Origin: Venturia oleaginea
Lineage: Eukaryota; Ascomycota; Dothideomycetes; Venturiales; Venturiaceae
Assembly: GCA_013176395.1 (NCBI GenBank)
Contig: JABMLP010000024.1
Location: 434,001-498,000 of the forward strand
Direction: 5' to 3'
Length of the DNA: 64,000 nucleotides
Shown: positions 34,201 to 45,562 of the stretch, in pieces
Numbering within the stretch: position 1 is the stretch's first letter
Layout of the letters: every line of letters begins with the position of its first letter
Translations under genes and position numbers: made by a program
The notes under the pieces: model-generated
Database searches by the model: none
The model's input: only the letters and a program-made list of their open reading frames with translations
What the model was told of the DNA's origin: nothing

Positions 34201-35280
34201 CAAGGTTAAGGCTGTTCAAGATCTTGAGGCCGAAATGCAGAGGAAAAGTGCAGAGCGGTATGCACTTTTGCGAAAGTGCAGAATTGAAGAGATCAAGATT
34301 CCATTGGCTGAAGGCTCGAATGACCTCTCTCATCTGCCACTAAACACAGTGCAGAATGAGCAGGATCCAGATGCCATGGATGTTGATGGAGACGAGACTT
34401 TGATGCCAGAATTAAGCAATGATTATGGCATTGAGGTTGAGTTTGATGATTTAGATGACGAACTTAAGGAGGCAAGTTTTCATCGTGCTAGGCACCCGGT
34501 TTTCGGTATCTAACAACAACCAGGACGATTCCGAGTCGGCAGAAGATGCGCTTCAAGAAGCCATCAGAGCTCTCAACTCCGAGCTCGAGAAGATGGCACC
34601 GAACATGCGCGCCACCGACCGCCTCGAAGGAGTGGAATCGCGCCTTAAGGACACCGACGCCGAATTTGCTGCCGCTCGCCGCATAGCACGTCAGACCAAA
34701 GAGCAATTCGACGATGTCAAACAGCAACGTCACGATCTCTTCATGAAAGCCTACACCCACATCGCCGACCAAATCCAAATCGTGTACAAAGACTTGACGA
34801 AAAGCAGAGACAATCCACTGGGAGGCCAAGCCTACCTCGACCTCGAAGAAGAAGAAACAGAACCGTACCTGCACGGCACGAAATACAATGCCATGCCCCC
34901 GCTCAAACGCTTCAGAGACATGGAACACCTTTCCGGTGGCGAGAAAACGATGGCTGCCCTGGCACTTCTTTTTGCAGTGCATTCGTATCAACCTAGTCCT
35001 TTCTTTGTTCTGGATGAGGTTGATGCGGCGTTGGATAATGCCAATGTTGCTAAGCTTGTTGCGTACATTAAGAGGAATGCGGGACCGGGGATGCAGTTTA
35101 TTGTTATCTCGTTGAAAGCCGGGCTTTATGAGGGGAGTGAGACGCTTGTAGGTGTTATGAGGGATCAGGGGATTAATAGTAGTAAGACTTTAACGCTTGA
35201 TGTAAGCTTTCCCCCCTTCTCTGAGTTTGTTGATGATGCTAATCCTATCGTTTTAGTTGCGCAAATATCAACAGGTTTAG
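31272..35280 (+). CDS. smc1: Cohesin subunit SMC1
   Basis: Five exons (31272-31302, 31359-31452, 31501-34471, 34524-35201, 35257-35280) encode 1265 residues, the normal SMC1 size. The start MGKLIRLELYNFKSYKG and Walker A GPNGSGKSNS (residues 33-42) lie in the first two small exons. Long coiled coils flank the hinge (about 540-690, IKGRLHELC to KGGLITGGQ). The C-terminal head has the LSGGEKTMAALALLF signature (about 1166) and Walker B FVLDEVDAALD. The last exon gives DLRKYQQV. SMC1 pairs with SMC3 and closes with Scc1 into the cohesin ring that holds sister chromatids together. Intron 4 (34472-34523) uses a GC donor (GAG|GCAAGT); without splicing there the protein would end early and lose its ATPase head. 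Confidence 0.97.
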
Positions 35281-35648
35281 TTGCGGGTATCTGGTCTATA
35301 TGCTGAATGTCAAGAAACTACAGTCTTTCGACGAAGGAAGGGGGCGAGGATGGGAAATACCAGATCTCGTAGGATTGTGCTGGTTTGATGTGAATTTCTT
35401 TAGAACCCGATGCCTTTGATGAGATGGTGTGCAGTTGCAAGACCGTTCCTTCTCCACATCATTTTCATTATTGATTGCATCGTTTCTCATACATACGGCA
35501 GACCGTTCTTTCAATTCTTCCTTTTTTGTCCAATCTCGAGGTGGTAGCATCTGGGTGGGTCTCAGTCGAGCCCCGATCCCGAGGATCTACCTCATTCATC
35601 CTCATTAAGCAAATATCTCCCTTTCCAAAAACTTCAATCGCTTTTCCT
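35281..35648. other. Convergent 3' region between SMC1 and the MFS gene
   Basis: This 368-base stretch separates two convergent stops. It should contain both 3' untranslated regions. No other feature is seen. Confidence 0.5.
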
Positions 35649-37271
35649 TTACACATCCTTCGTATAACTAGATCGTTGACGCCACGCATATCCATACCTC
35701 ATAACAAGCAAAGGCAACGGGGCAAGTATAAAACATATACTCGCAAAACACACAAATCCCCACCCAAACCCCAACGCATCAGTAACAGGCACAACGCTCA
35801 AAGGCAGGAAGGTACTCATGAGACACCTCGTGACCAGTACAGCCGTCAATGCTGACGCAGAGTAAATGCCAAAAGCATCAGTGACATACGTCATGAGAGG
35901 AACCATACATAGCAGGAAAAAGAATCCTAGCATACCGACCGAGAGCAGGAGGAGTCCGACGGGCCAATGATTTTGAGCTGTCCAGCCGAAGAATAGGACG
36001 GCGAAGGGGAGGATGAAGGCGCTGATTATTATTAGGGGCATGCGGTGTTCTGGGAGACCGATGTTGTTGTTTGCTTTCTTTAGCTTGACGTAGATGCGGT
36101 CGAGGGTGAGGTTGCAGACTACGATTCCGACGCAGGTACCAACGCCTTATTGATGTTAACCTTTGAGCTATGAGATGAAGCACTTGGACTTACTGAAGGA
36201 AAGGAATGCACTTCCTGTGGACGCTGGTGAGAAGCCATATTCAGACTCGAGTACTGAAGGTAGAGTTGTGGCCATTATGTAGAACAAGCTGAAAATCAGA
36301 CCACCGTAGAGAGATAGAATCTGTAGCACGAGTGAATCTGCAAAGACAGTTGCCGGTCTTTTGATGGAGCGCCAGATCGTCTTCGTGGCGCTCTCTTTTT
36401 CAGGGTCGATGATGGAAACGAAGGAAGCACGTCGTTCTCTCTTCAATCGGCTACGAAGAATCGTGATTTTGTAGGTTTCGCGAAGATGAAGTAGGAAAGC
36501 CAATTCACAGACACCTGCAATGCCCGCTCCTAGCCAAAGGATACGCCGCCAACCGATTGTCTGAGCTATTGCACCTGCGATGGCCGGACCTACTGCGCCA
36601 CCGATGAGTGGTGCAATCATCAAAGTTGCCATAGCAGTGCCTCTTTGCTCCGGTGGAAGCATATCGCCAATGATAGCTGGATTGAGGACATTGGAGGCCA
36701 CAGCGCAGCCAGTAAGAAATCGTGAGAAGATGAAAAGCCATGAGGTTTGACTAGAAGCTGCGACCAATGTCCATAGAATGAAGAGGACATTCGCAGCGTT
36801 GAAGACTGGATACCGGCCATAAACTGCGGTACAGTCAGCAACGTAATAACAGCAATGACAACCGCGCCAATCTCACCTTCAGACAAGGGGGCAATTACCA
36901 AAGGCCCAGCCGCTTCTCCGAGCTCCCAAATCGTGACAAGAAGAACCCTAGAAGATTTACTCTCTCTGCCCTCCAAATCCAAGACAATTCTACCAGCCAC
37001 GGGCACAACACCAATACAGGTGAATGTACTATCGTTGAAATCAGCGATAGGCTTCGAACTTCGAGAAAAACAATACATACACAGTGAAAGCCACAAAAGC
37101 AAGCAAAGCAATAACACCCCATTTATAAGACTGCGGCCAATTCAACGGATTATCAAAGCATCCTTCCGACTGAAACTCAGCATCTTGAAAAGCATCTTCC
37201 TCTTCCTGCGGATCATCAATGAGAGCCTGTTCGTAGGAGCGCGAGCGCAACAATGGGTCTGATTCTGACAT
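35649..37271 (-). CDS. MFS transporter, DHA1 drug:H+ antiporter type
   Basis: Exons (plus coordinates) are 37081-37271, 36877-37028, 36194-36823 and 35649-36145, giving 489 residues. The introns are 52, 53 and 48 nt and restore frame each time. An acidic cytosolic N-terminus (DPQEEEDAF) leads to DNPLNWPQSYKW, a typical fungal DHA1 entry motif. Twelve hydrophobic segments follow. Motifs seen are LGEAAGPLVIAPLSEVYGRYPVF (motif A region), FSRFLTGCAVAS, DMLPPEQRGTAMA and GGAVGPAIAGAIAQTIGWR (motif C region, after the first six helices begin). The family exports drugs, toxins or polyamines in exchange for protons at the plasma membrane. The substrate is unknown, and no biosynthetic cluster is adjacent. 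Confidence 0.9.
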
Positions 37272-37966
37272 GTCAGGGTCGCGAAAGCTCTGCAGAGCTC
37301 GTGAAAGATATTGGAAGTAGAATATCAAGTGAAAGAAGTTTGTTTGTAGAAAGGAAGAATGTGTTTCATATCCCTACAAGCATGGCGTACAATAGGGCGC
37401 TGATTATGCATGCTTTTGCGGCAATCGAATCCCCGCGCGCTAGGCTGGATTTGAGGGAGATAGCCGGAGGTATCTATCACATATGGCGGGAAGCTTCATT
37501 GTTGTACGCCGGAATTCTGCGTGTCGGATTTTCAGGTTGTTGATATTTTATTGATATTGAGAGCGTTCGGTATGAGGTCATCACTTCAAATCATAGGCTC
37601 AAGGATGTCATCGGTCATTCACAGCTATTTAAGGATAGAAACACTATTATCGAACAATGATTTGCTGGCACACATGATCGGGCTGATGTAGGAACAAGGA
37701 TTGGCAAGTCTCACATGTTAGACCCCGATTAAGGTTCATCCAGCTTCGTGGCCCGTTGATGAATCTTCGTACACTCAACAGTCTCAGGGTTGGAAGGAGT
37801 CAATGATGATGTTTTCCAGACAAGCACATTCGACATGTTGCGTATATCAATGCCAAATCCATAACATCCATTGATCCTACTTGCATATTGTACATACAGT
37901 TCCTCCTGCTATTCAATCTCCATCAACACACACTAGAAGACGCCAGAAAACAACAGAATAATGCAT
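37272..37966. other. Intergenic region
   Basis: This stretch spans the MFS upstream region and the 3' side of the SCP2 gene. No gene or repeat is seen. Confidence 0.4.
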
Positions 37967-38562
37967 CTATAGCTTTGCCTTGGTCTGCGCCTTGCCCAAG
38001 ATTGGCTCCAGACGTGTTGCCTTCATGATATCGCCTCTGATCTTTAGCTTTCCAGCCATGAAAAGCGATTGTGCCTTTGCGGTCCCCTTGACCAGTTTGC
38101 CGAAGTCGTCGTCGCTGAGGAGGAGGGTGACTAGATTGTGGTTTGAAATTAGCAGAGGTTCGTCGAAGATGTTGTTCGAGCGACAATAGAGAGACAAAGA
38201 GTTGGACAATGCTGTCAGATCAAGTAAGAGAGAATACTGGCAATTTAACTCGCTCTGGAGATACTCGATCCGAGCCGTCTTCTTCCGCCACAACCAGTGA
38301 TTGCGCATCACTCGCTCGAGTAGGAGTTGTACATACCATCAGCTTTTCCACTCGGTGGAGCAGCGCCCTTGCCAACGGAGCCATCATTCTTGAGGTCGAT
38401 GTACCAGCTCTCCTGCTTGCCAGCCTTGTTCTTCAGCGTGAAAGCGAAGACGGCTCCAGCCTTCTTGATGGCGTCTTTCTTCTCGGCTGGCTCATCGATC
38501 ATACCCTGGTTGATTTGGTCGAAGGCCGCAGAGGCAGGGAATTCGGAGTTTGCGAGACCCAT
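37967..38562 (-). CDS. Single-domain SCP2 sterol/lipid-binding protein, peroxisomal
   Basis: Two exons, 38337-38562 and 37967-38130 (plus coordinates), joined across a 206-nt intron with a gtatgt donor, give 129 residues. The protein is one SCP2 fold: helix AAFDQINQGM, strands AVFAFTLKNKAGKQESWYIDLK, glycine/Pro turn GAAPPSGKAD, then VTLLLSDDDFGKLVKG, FMAGKLKIRGD and MKATRLEPIL. The last residues are KAKL, and AKL is a valid type 1 peroxisomal targeting signal. Free-standing SCP2 proteins of fungi bind acyl-CoA and sterols in peroxisomes and support beta-oxidation. The ATG at 38562 is the first in frame and matches the short N-terminus of the family. Confidence 0.92.
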
Positions 38563-39525
38563 TTTGGAAGAGGTATTAGTCTAACCAGTAGTTTAAGGGT
38601 GTAGGTGGGATGTGGTTGTTGAGAGGAGGTAAGAGGGACTGATGGATGGTGAACTTAGGTTGGATCAAAAAGAAACCAGCGGAGAGGGCGAGGGCAATAT
38701 AAGGGCGACGGGTTTCGGGGTAGCACTTTGCTGCAGTGGATGGAAATGATTTCCTCGTGACAGATGAAGCAAGAGAGCGCGCTTCGGTCGCTTGCATGTG
38801 AACGGTAAGTTCTGGGATCCGGCGCCGACGAGGGACGTCAAGACTAGATTTGCATCATCATTTTGTTTTGCAGACTCGATTTGCACGTCTTCGAGTCTAC
38901 ATTGTTGAACAGACTAATCCTTTTCTTTCGTAGTTATTGCGATGGTTTTCTTTGCCTCCGAAAACATCTTTGCGCCCGAAACTGCTTATCGAATATCCAT
39001 CGAGGACAGAATTTCTACTGGTTGTCTCATCATCTTTTAACTTTCAACCATCAAACCTAAAGGAAAATACCGAGGCACATGTATGATGTCGCATGCAACA
39101 TCATATTCATTTAGCGGTCGATCCGGCCGTTACTACGTATGCTTCTAGATCAATCTGTATTATATTTACAAGTAAGACGTTGTATGGGCAGGTTGAAGTA
39201 GAAGTAGATTCGATACCATCTCTCAGCATCTGATCAGCACGACTAGGTACTCCTTCACCATGTTCTAGCGTCATTGATTGTTAACAGACGATTTCGCAGA
39301 TGATATGCTTGGGAGATCCCCTGCATGCCCTCTCCGCAACCAGGCATTCCCCGCCATGGGTCGATCTGTGCCCTGTTTGGCATTACATCACTCCTCTATT
39401 TAACTGTTCCTACACAATCTTCCACCATTTCCACCACATCAGCAATTGCTTGCTATTTAGAAACGCAAGAGGTGCGCACGAACATTACCAACGCAACCCA
39501 CTTTCCAACCTCAACATGATGGACT
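38563..39525. other. Intergenic region
   Basis: The SCP2 upstream region is followed by AT-rich sequence. Short frames overlap on both strands without recognisable content. Confidence 0.4.
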
Positions 39526-39789
39526 TTAGTTCGTAAGGCATACCAAATCGCTAGGATTTAGCAATTTAAGGGACGGAATGTTAGAAATGTGTCGGTGAGC
39601 AGAATTTATGGGTTGAGTTGGCGGAGGCGTCGATGTAGTTACGTTCACAGTAGGCTGAGGATAAAATGTAGAACTGGAAGTCAGAGATGTACTTGAAGTT
39701 GTTGAGTTCGAAGGCCATGAGGTCGAAATTGGGTTGGCGGCAGCAGAGCCAACGAGGGCGACGAAGAAGAGGGTTATTGATGCGTGCAT
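39526..39789 (-). CDS. Small secreted Ser/Thr-rich protein
   Basis: An intronless 87-residue frame starts with a good signal peptide (MHASITLFFVALVGSAAA, cut before NPIST) and continues with a Ser/Thr/Pro-rich segment (TSSTSLTSSSTFYPQPT) suited to O-glycosylation. No Cys-rich or catalytic domain is present. It may be a small wall or secreted protein, or the first exon of a longer gene. The signal peptide is the main support. Confidence 0.45.
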   Translation of the reverse strand: MHASITLFFVALVGSAAANPISTSWPSNSTTSSTSLTSSSTFYPQPTVNVTTSTPPPTQPINSAHRHISNIPSLKLLNPSDLVCLTN

Positions 39790-42700
39790 GGTCTTGTATG
39801 TAAGTGATGTATTGAAGTATTTTGTTGATATGATATAGGAGTGGCTAGAAAGCGATCGACTTGGGTGAATTTGTTTAAAGTGGAAGTTGATCGTATAACG
39901 AGCGAGCGTGGGATAGGTATAAGAAAGACTCTGACTTGGAATATGCTGGATGATTTGATGTTTGATGAGTGAGCAAATGGAAGTTCCTATCCAATACTTA
40001 TATCCTCTGAATCACAACTCGTATGCCCAATATTTGCAGCGCAAGAATAGTGCAGCGATGGAAGGAGATGATACTACCACGGGTTTATCATCCATCATCG
40101 CAATGGGAATGGGCCCCAAAGTCACCATGCTGCAGTCGATTTCACGATACTGATCACGCAACGTTGTTCAGCCCTACCGTACCTTCACCACGATTTGCTA
40201 GCTACATCGGGGCCCTGTTCGCAGACAAGCGCAACAACGTCTTTCTGTCACCGCTGGGTCGTAATGATGGGTCTGTGGCGTTCAAGGAGAGAAGTTGAGA
40301 GAAGTTGAGAAGAGCATGAAAAAGAGGCGCAAGTTTCGGAACGAGCGGAGCCTTCCCGATACAGTATAGCCACCTCTATTTTGGGATATCCTCACGTGAT
40401 CATTATTCGGGTCTTGCTTCAAATATCTTCTCCTCAGAATTTCTCATCCACATAGCCCCAATCTCGCGCTCCATTTCCCCGAACTCGTTGCTGTATCGAA
40501 CTTTTCCAGACGGGAGAATCACATGCTTCATACTGCCACCGACCCTTGCGTCTCTCCCGCCGTTATCACCTATCTCATTGCAACCAACCATCCTCCTACC
40601 AGCTGAATAGGCCAATGAGGCTCAGTCAGACAGTTGCATCGCTGACATCCAATATGTTGTTTTCTCGTCAAGACGCCATGCCTCTTCAGAAGTATTGCTA
40701 ACATGTCTCTCTACATACCACCGAGCATGGGATTCTTTTTCGCCTGCTTCACACCATCTCGCGAAATGCAACCATCCTCTATTTTGGTGTCCGTTGGTGG
40801 GTCCTCTCCCTCTCGGATTTGAGGACTGCTTGGAGCACTATTGTGGAGCCACAAATATTGTTAGCATAGGAGCATCCCGTTTGAAGGACTCATCTTGAGC
40901 TCTGAGGCAAAGCAGGTCAGCTTCACCATCCTAGTGTCCGGAAGCGCTCGGAAGATTGTTCATTCGACCCAATATTTGTTGTTTAACGACGACGTGGGGA
41001 TTTCAAAAACTCCCCGTTATAGACGCAGCGCAAACAAAACTCCTGGAATTAAGAATTTACGACCAATGTTCTGCTTCAGCTAAAGTCCCCAGTGCCCATA
41101 AATGACGCGAGAAGCGTTCAAAGGCTACGAACAACCAAGAAAATTCCTTAGTACTGAATAAGTCGTCATAATCACGTACGTATATTCCTGTGGACTGCCC
41201 TTCCTGAGCGACTGAATACTCATACACACCACCAACGCTGACTACCTTGCCTGGAAGACGTTTGCATGCATGGTTACCTGGCGTTATAACGGTCTCTAAA
41301 TTTTGACCCAACATTCGAATCTCCAGGGAACAGACTTCCATTGCTCCCCAATATAACAGCAGCTGATCTTCGCATGGCCCTTCAAATCCATGGAGCTAGT
41401 CTATACGACGCTGCATGAACACGAACTGCAATGACTGATTCCCTTACTAGCTTCTCGAGTCCACTATCTGAGCAAATGCCAGGATGCTTGACACACCGCT
41501 TCACGCCATAGAGAATAGACGATGTCCGGAGCCTCAAACTTGCATTTTTAATAGCAATGTAATCTTCAAGGGCTGCGAAGGACGCAAGAAGACAACTTAG
41601 CATAAGTTTGTCGTCTCAACGATTTTGTCCGCTTGTTGCTGGATAAATCTCAGACAAGCTAGATCATGTCATACACGTATGCCATCGCAAAACCTCATCG
41701 CGGCTTTTGAGATGTCGAATTCTCTTGGATGTTGGCCATATGTGGAAAGTGTGGTGGTTGGATCGATAGGTATCGGGAGAGCGCTGGCACTCAACAGCAC
41801 AAACATTCCCATCTCTATTGACCTACTTAATCGAGCTCTTCATCGACTGTCTTACCATTATTGTGGACTGGGTTGCGTGCTACCCGTAGAAACCAAGATG
41901 GTTTGGAATGGCGGGGATATTGGATTGATTTGCTCAGGTTCATTGAAGGGGCATGTTTCCTAGGAGGAGGAGGATGTCATATTATTGTTGCCATCGTTGA
42001 CTTATTTTGTTATTTGTACAGGGGGATTTCAAAAGTTTGCGATATTCTATACAAGTCATACGATTTTGACGTCGTGTATCTGTCAGGCATATGTATTGGA
42101 TTCCGCAAGCATACGAGCAGTTGCTCGTATTGCAGTCTTTTTGGCTTAGTTGGCACGGTATTCTCAATGAGTCCTGACAGTGTCGACTATAAGCCCCGCA
42201 TGACTGGTAATTATTTTTAAGGACTGCAGTACCCAAGTCAAAAGAGAGGCTCAACCGAACTCGCGCTCACCGATATTCCTAGAAATAACCAATTCATAAG
42301 CCTCAGATCACTCATTATACAACTTCGCAACACCAGAGGTGAAGATGTAAATACACATCAGATCATCACTCGGATTGAGATCGCGTATACACGAGGCCCC
42401 CCTGTACTTTTATGTACATGACTAGTGATAATCTCATCTCATGTCAGTTGACCAAGATGAGACAACTCTGAGCACGGCCATGATTTCAACGCGTCACTCG
42501 TTGCTGTGACGCCAAATTCCTCGATACCGTCGTTCATCTCGTGGTGAAACAGGAACCGTTTCCTTGGCAGGTCGGTACGCCCTCGACGAGTTCAAGAAAC
42601 GGATTTAACCTCCTTATCGACCATCCACCTCTTCTGTCCATTGGCACCCACAAACAGGACGGAAATTGTAATGCTCAATAGCATACTTGGATTGTTGAAG

Positions 42701-42883
42701 CAAAGCAGCAGTGGTTGAAGTAAAGAAGCCCGGAGTGAGATGTCGAGGTGTCTGTGGTGTCTGTACCTTAGACCGAGGGACTGATTACTCGAAGACCATT
42801 GAAGTAACTTCAGGGGTCCAAGGTTCAGAAAAGGCGCGACGCAAAGAACGATCCATCCAAAAGATCGCTTCGGGGTGGTCTCC
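39790..42883. other. 3.1-kb region without a recognisable gene
   Basis: Many short frames exist, including 41057-41341 and 41382-41603 on the minus strand, but none shows a domain, signal peptide or clean intron set. There is a short direct repeat (agagaagttg twice) near 40287. The region could hold a lineage-specific or decayed gene. I cannot support one. Confidence 0.35.
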
Positions 42884-44552
42884 TCAGCGCTGAATAATCT
42901 GCATATCCTGGAACGACTTCTTAACCCTCTCAATAATCACCCTCTCACTCATCTGCATCTCTGTGCAGATCTCATCGAGACAGTGCGTCCCATCCAGGTA
43001 CTTGGCCAATTGTGCATCACGATGTGCAAGATCCGTTTGCGTCTGCATGCTAGCTCTTCTGCTACTCCAAAGACCATTCCCATCCACTCCATATCCATTG
43101 ACGTCTCTCTCATCTAAAGTCTGATGGAAATCGTCATTACGTGTATCCGCCTCGGTGCCCACGAAGCTGGCACTGGGCGCAACAATGTATTTGTGTACCC
43201 TATATAGAAACCCCTTGATGATTCCGAAAGTGATGAAACGACGGACGTCGATGCCTTGGAGGAGTATTCCGTGCTGTATACACCATGCAGCTAAGGGTAG
43301 GCCTTGTTTGAGACTCGTGTACAGTTCTACAAGTCTCGCACGATCGATGCCTACTTCTGCGCTCCTCCAACCCCACTCTTCTCGAACATGTTGTGTCATC
43401 TCATTCTCGTTCAAGCGGCGATATGTCCCCATGCACACGTATCGTACCGCCTCACTCATTTGTTCCGCGTCTTCAACAAAGCTGCCGATTTCCGCTGTAG
43501 GGGCATAGATGGCGCCGAATTGAAAGATATCCAAGATGAGAACGCAGCCATAGAATAGTAGATGTTGTATTGCTTTTCTGGTGAGGGAGAGATCCGTGTC
43601 GGCGAGGGTGGCTATTTGAGCGATGCTGAGAACACCGTTTATGTAGGGTATTATTTTTGAAAGGGTGAGGTCGGAGGAGCGGGCTACGGTGGGTAGGTGA
43701 ACAGTTGCGAATGGGACGTGCCATGGGTATATGGGCGCGGGAGAGGGACGACCTGGGAAGAGTTTGAGATTTATAGTATTGATGTCGTCTGTCAGGTATA
43801 TCAGTTGCGAGCAAAGGGGTCAAAGGAAAGGCAATATACCGATAGGGATCATGCATTCGCAGTAGTTGTTCAGATCTTCCATTATCATTTCACAGAGGGC
43901 ATAAACTTTACCTCCTATGCTTGCCTCATCTCTCTTCAGCAAGCCGGACCCCGTCATTTGTCCTTCATCCGCAATGATGTGTTCGAATTTCTCCTTCATC
44001 TCGACATGGTCATCATCGAGCATAGGCAGTTTATCCAGCTCTGCGCTATCATCCAACGATGGAGCAGCCCAAAGAAGATCCTTCTCCTCTTTGGAGAGAA
44101 ACTGGTTCTGCTCCTCCAAATTCCTGAATATACTGGCCAGCTTCTTCACAACAGACATGTGGCCGCTGAAATCAGCATCTTCGTCCAAGACCATGGCCAA
44201 ATTGAAGATATACTGTCTACGCTCATATCGTGGGTTGTCTATACAGACTGGGTGTCCGATGATGCGGGCGTGGTTCACACATAATGTGACTGGACGATCG
44301 CAGAACTCCTGGCGAGGAATCAAGATTTCCGAAACTGCTGCGAAGTCGAAGAGGGGTTTTTCAAGGTTCGGCAGGGGGTAAGGAGTTGGGACGATGGCCC
44401 CTTCAGGCACTTGGTGAAGTACGCTGGAACCTGACGAATCCGATGTTAGACACTGTGATGCAAGCAAAACGAGGTCAATTCTTCAACAGAAAATAATGGT
44501 CAAGCTTACCTTTCTCAGGATGGAAGCGCGTGAAAAAAATGGCCTTAATCAT
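42884..44552 (-). CDS. npr2: NPR2, nitrogen permease regulator (SEACIT/GATOR1)
   Basis: Exons (plus coordinates) are 44510-44552, 43840-44430 and 42884-43788, giving 512 residues. The start MIKAIFFTRFHPEKGSSVLHQ is the family hallmark. It is followed by FDFAAVSEILIPRQEFC, IGHPVCIDNPRYERRQYIFNLA and, after the second intron, YPWHVPFATVHLP and the winged-helix-like C-terminus (RRFITFGIIKGFLYRVHKY). NPR2 (NPRL2) forms a GTPase-activating complex with NPR3 and Iml1 that shuts down TORC1 when amino acids are scarce. The C-terminal end (HCLDEICTEMQMSERVIIERVKK) matches the family. The first exon is only 43 nt and its start is fixed by the conserved MIKAIFF. Confidence 0.95.
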
Positions 44553-45562
44553 GATAGCACGCGACTAACCTTGGAGCGCATTGCTTCGACGAGCAATAAG
44601 ACATTATGGACTAGGCTCTCTACAGACTCCACAGAAGAGCCATAATGTAGACACAGTGGAATTGGTGATTACGCTCAACGACAATGAGGGTTGAGAAGTT
44701 CACCCACGATAATCGGTAGGAGCTAGAGGTGAGGTGGAGCTGACCTGAGTCATGATCCGAGGCTAAGCGAGATTGGTGCATGAGGAATTTCAGCCTTGTT
44801 CAAAGGTATTTTTGATGATAATTGAGAGAACACCAAAGTAGCATGCTATTGGGTGTATATAAGAGTATGCTCATTTCTACCGGGTTCAAAAATTCGTATT
44901 TCGCGAACAGATTGCCTTCAGAGTCCCTACCATGATACTGACTTGCACGACCATACCGGACACATACGGCATACTTGCTGCGATTCTAGCAGGCAACTGA
45001 CCGAAGACTTGGGACGGAGAGCCCTTCAGCTAAAGGCCAATCTCAAAATTATCTTAAATCTTCATTTCAACAATGAAAAGCCATTAAACAAATTACATCA
45101 TCCTCCACCGCGTGCTCCTCAGGGTATCCAACAAAGATTCAAAACAATCCATCTTCCTTCCAAGTGTCCATCTTACTCGATACAATTTCCAAAAGAGCTA
45201 TCAGCAACACGTCAAGAATACCGTTCCCCATTACCAGCATGCGCAAACATGATAAGTTACATAAAATCCAGTAAAAAAGTGCGCATCGTAATATCGTAAA
45301 CATCAACAATCGTGATGTGCAATCCTTCATCTCAGTATCAATAAAGTTTACAGTATCGACGTCGCCGTCGCTAAGTGCTTTTTTTGTAAGTGTTCCATGC
45401 TATTGCCAGCTGTATGTATGCCGAGCCCGATCATGTTATGCGAGGAGAGAGATGCTGCTATGCAAAAAAGAAAAGAATCGAAAGAAAGATGATACCCAAG
45501 ACGCTTAAACGCAGCAAATATCTAGGTTTAACGTCACGCGGAACAGAAAAGAAAATAAAGAG
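44553..45562. other. Intergenic region
   Basis: The NPR2 upstream region is followed by the 3' side of the methyltransferase-like gene. No gene is seen. Confidence 0.4.
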
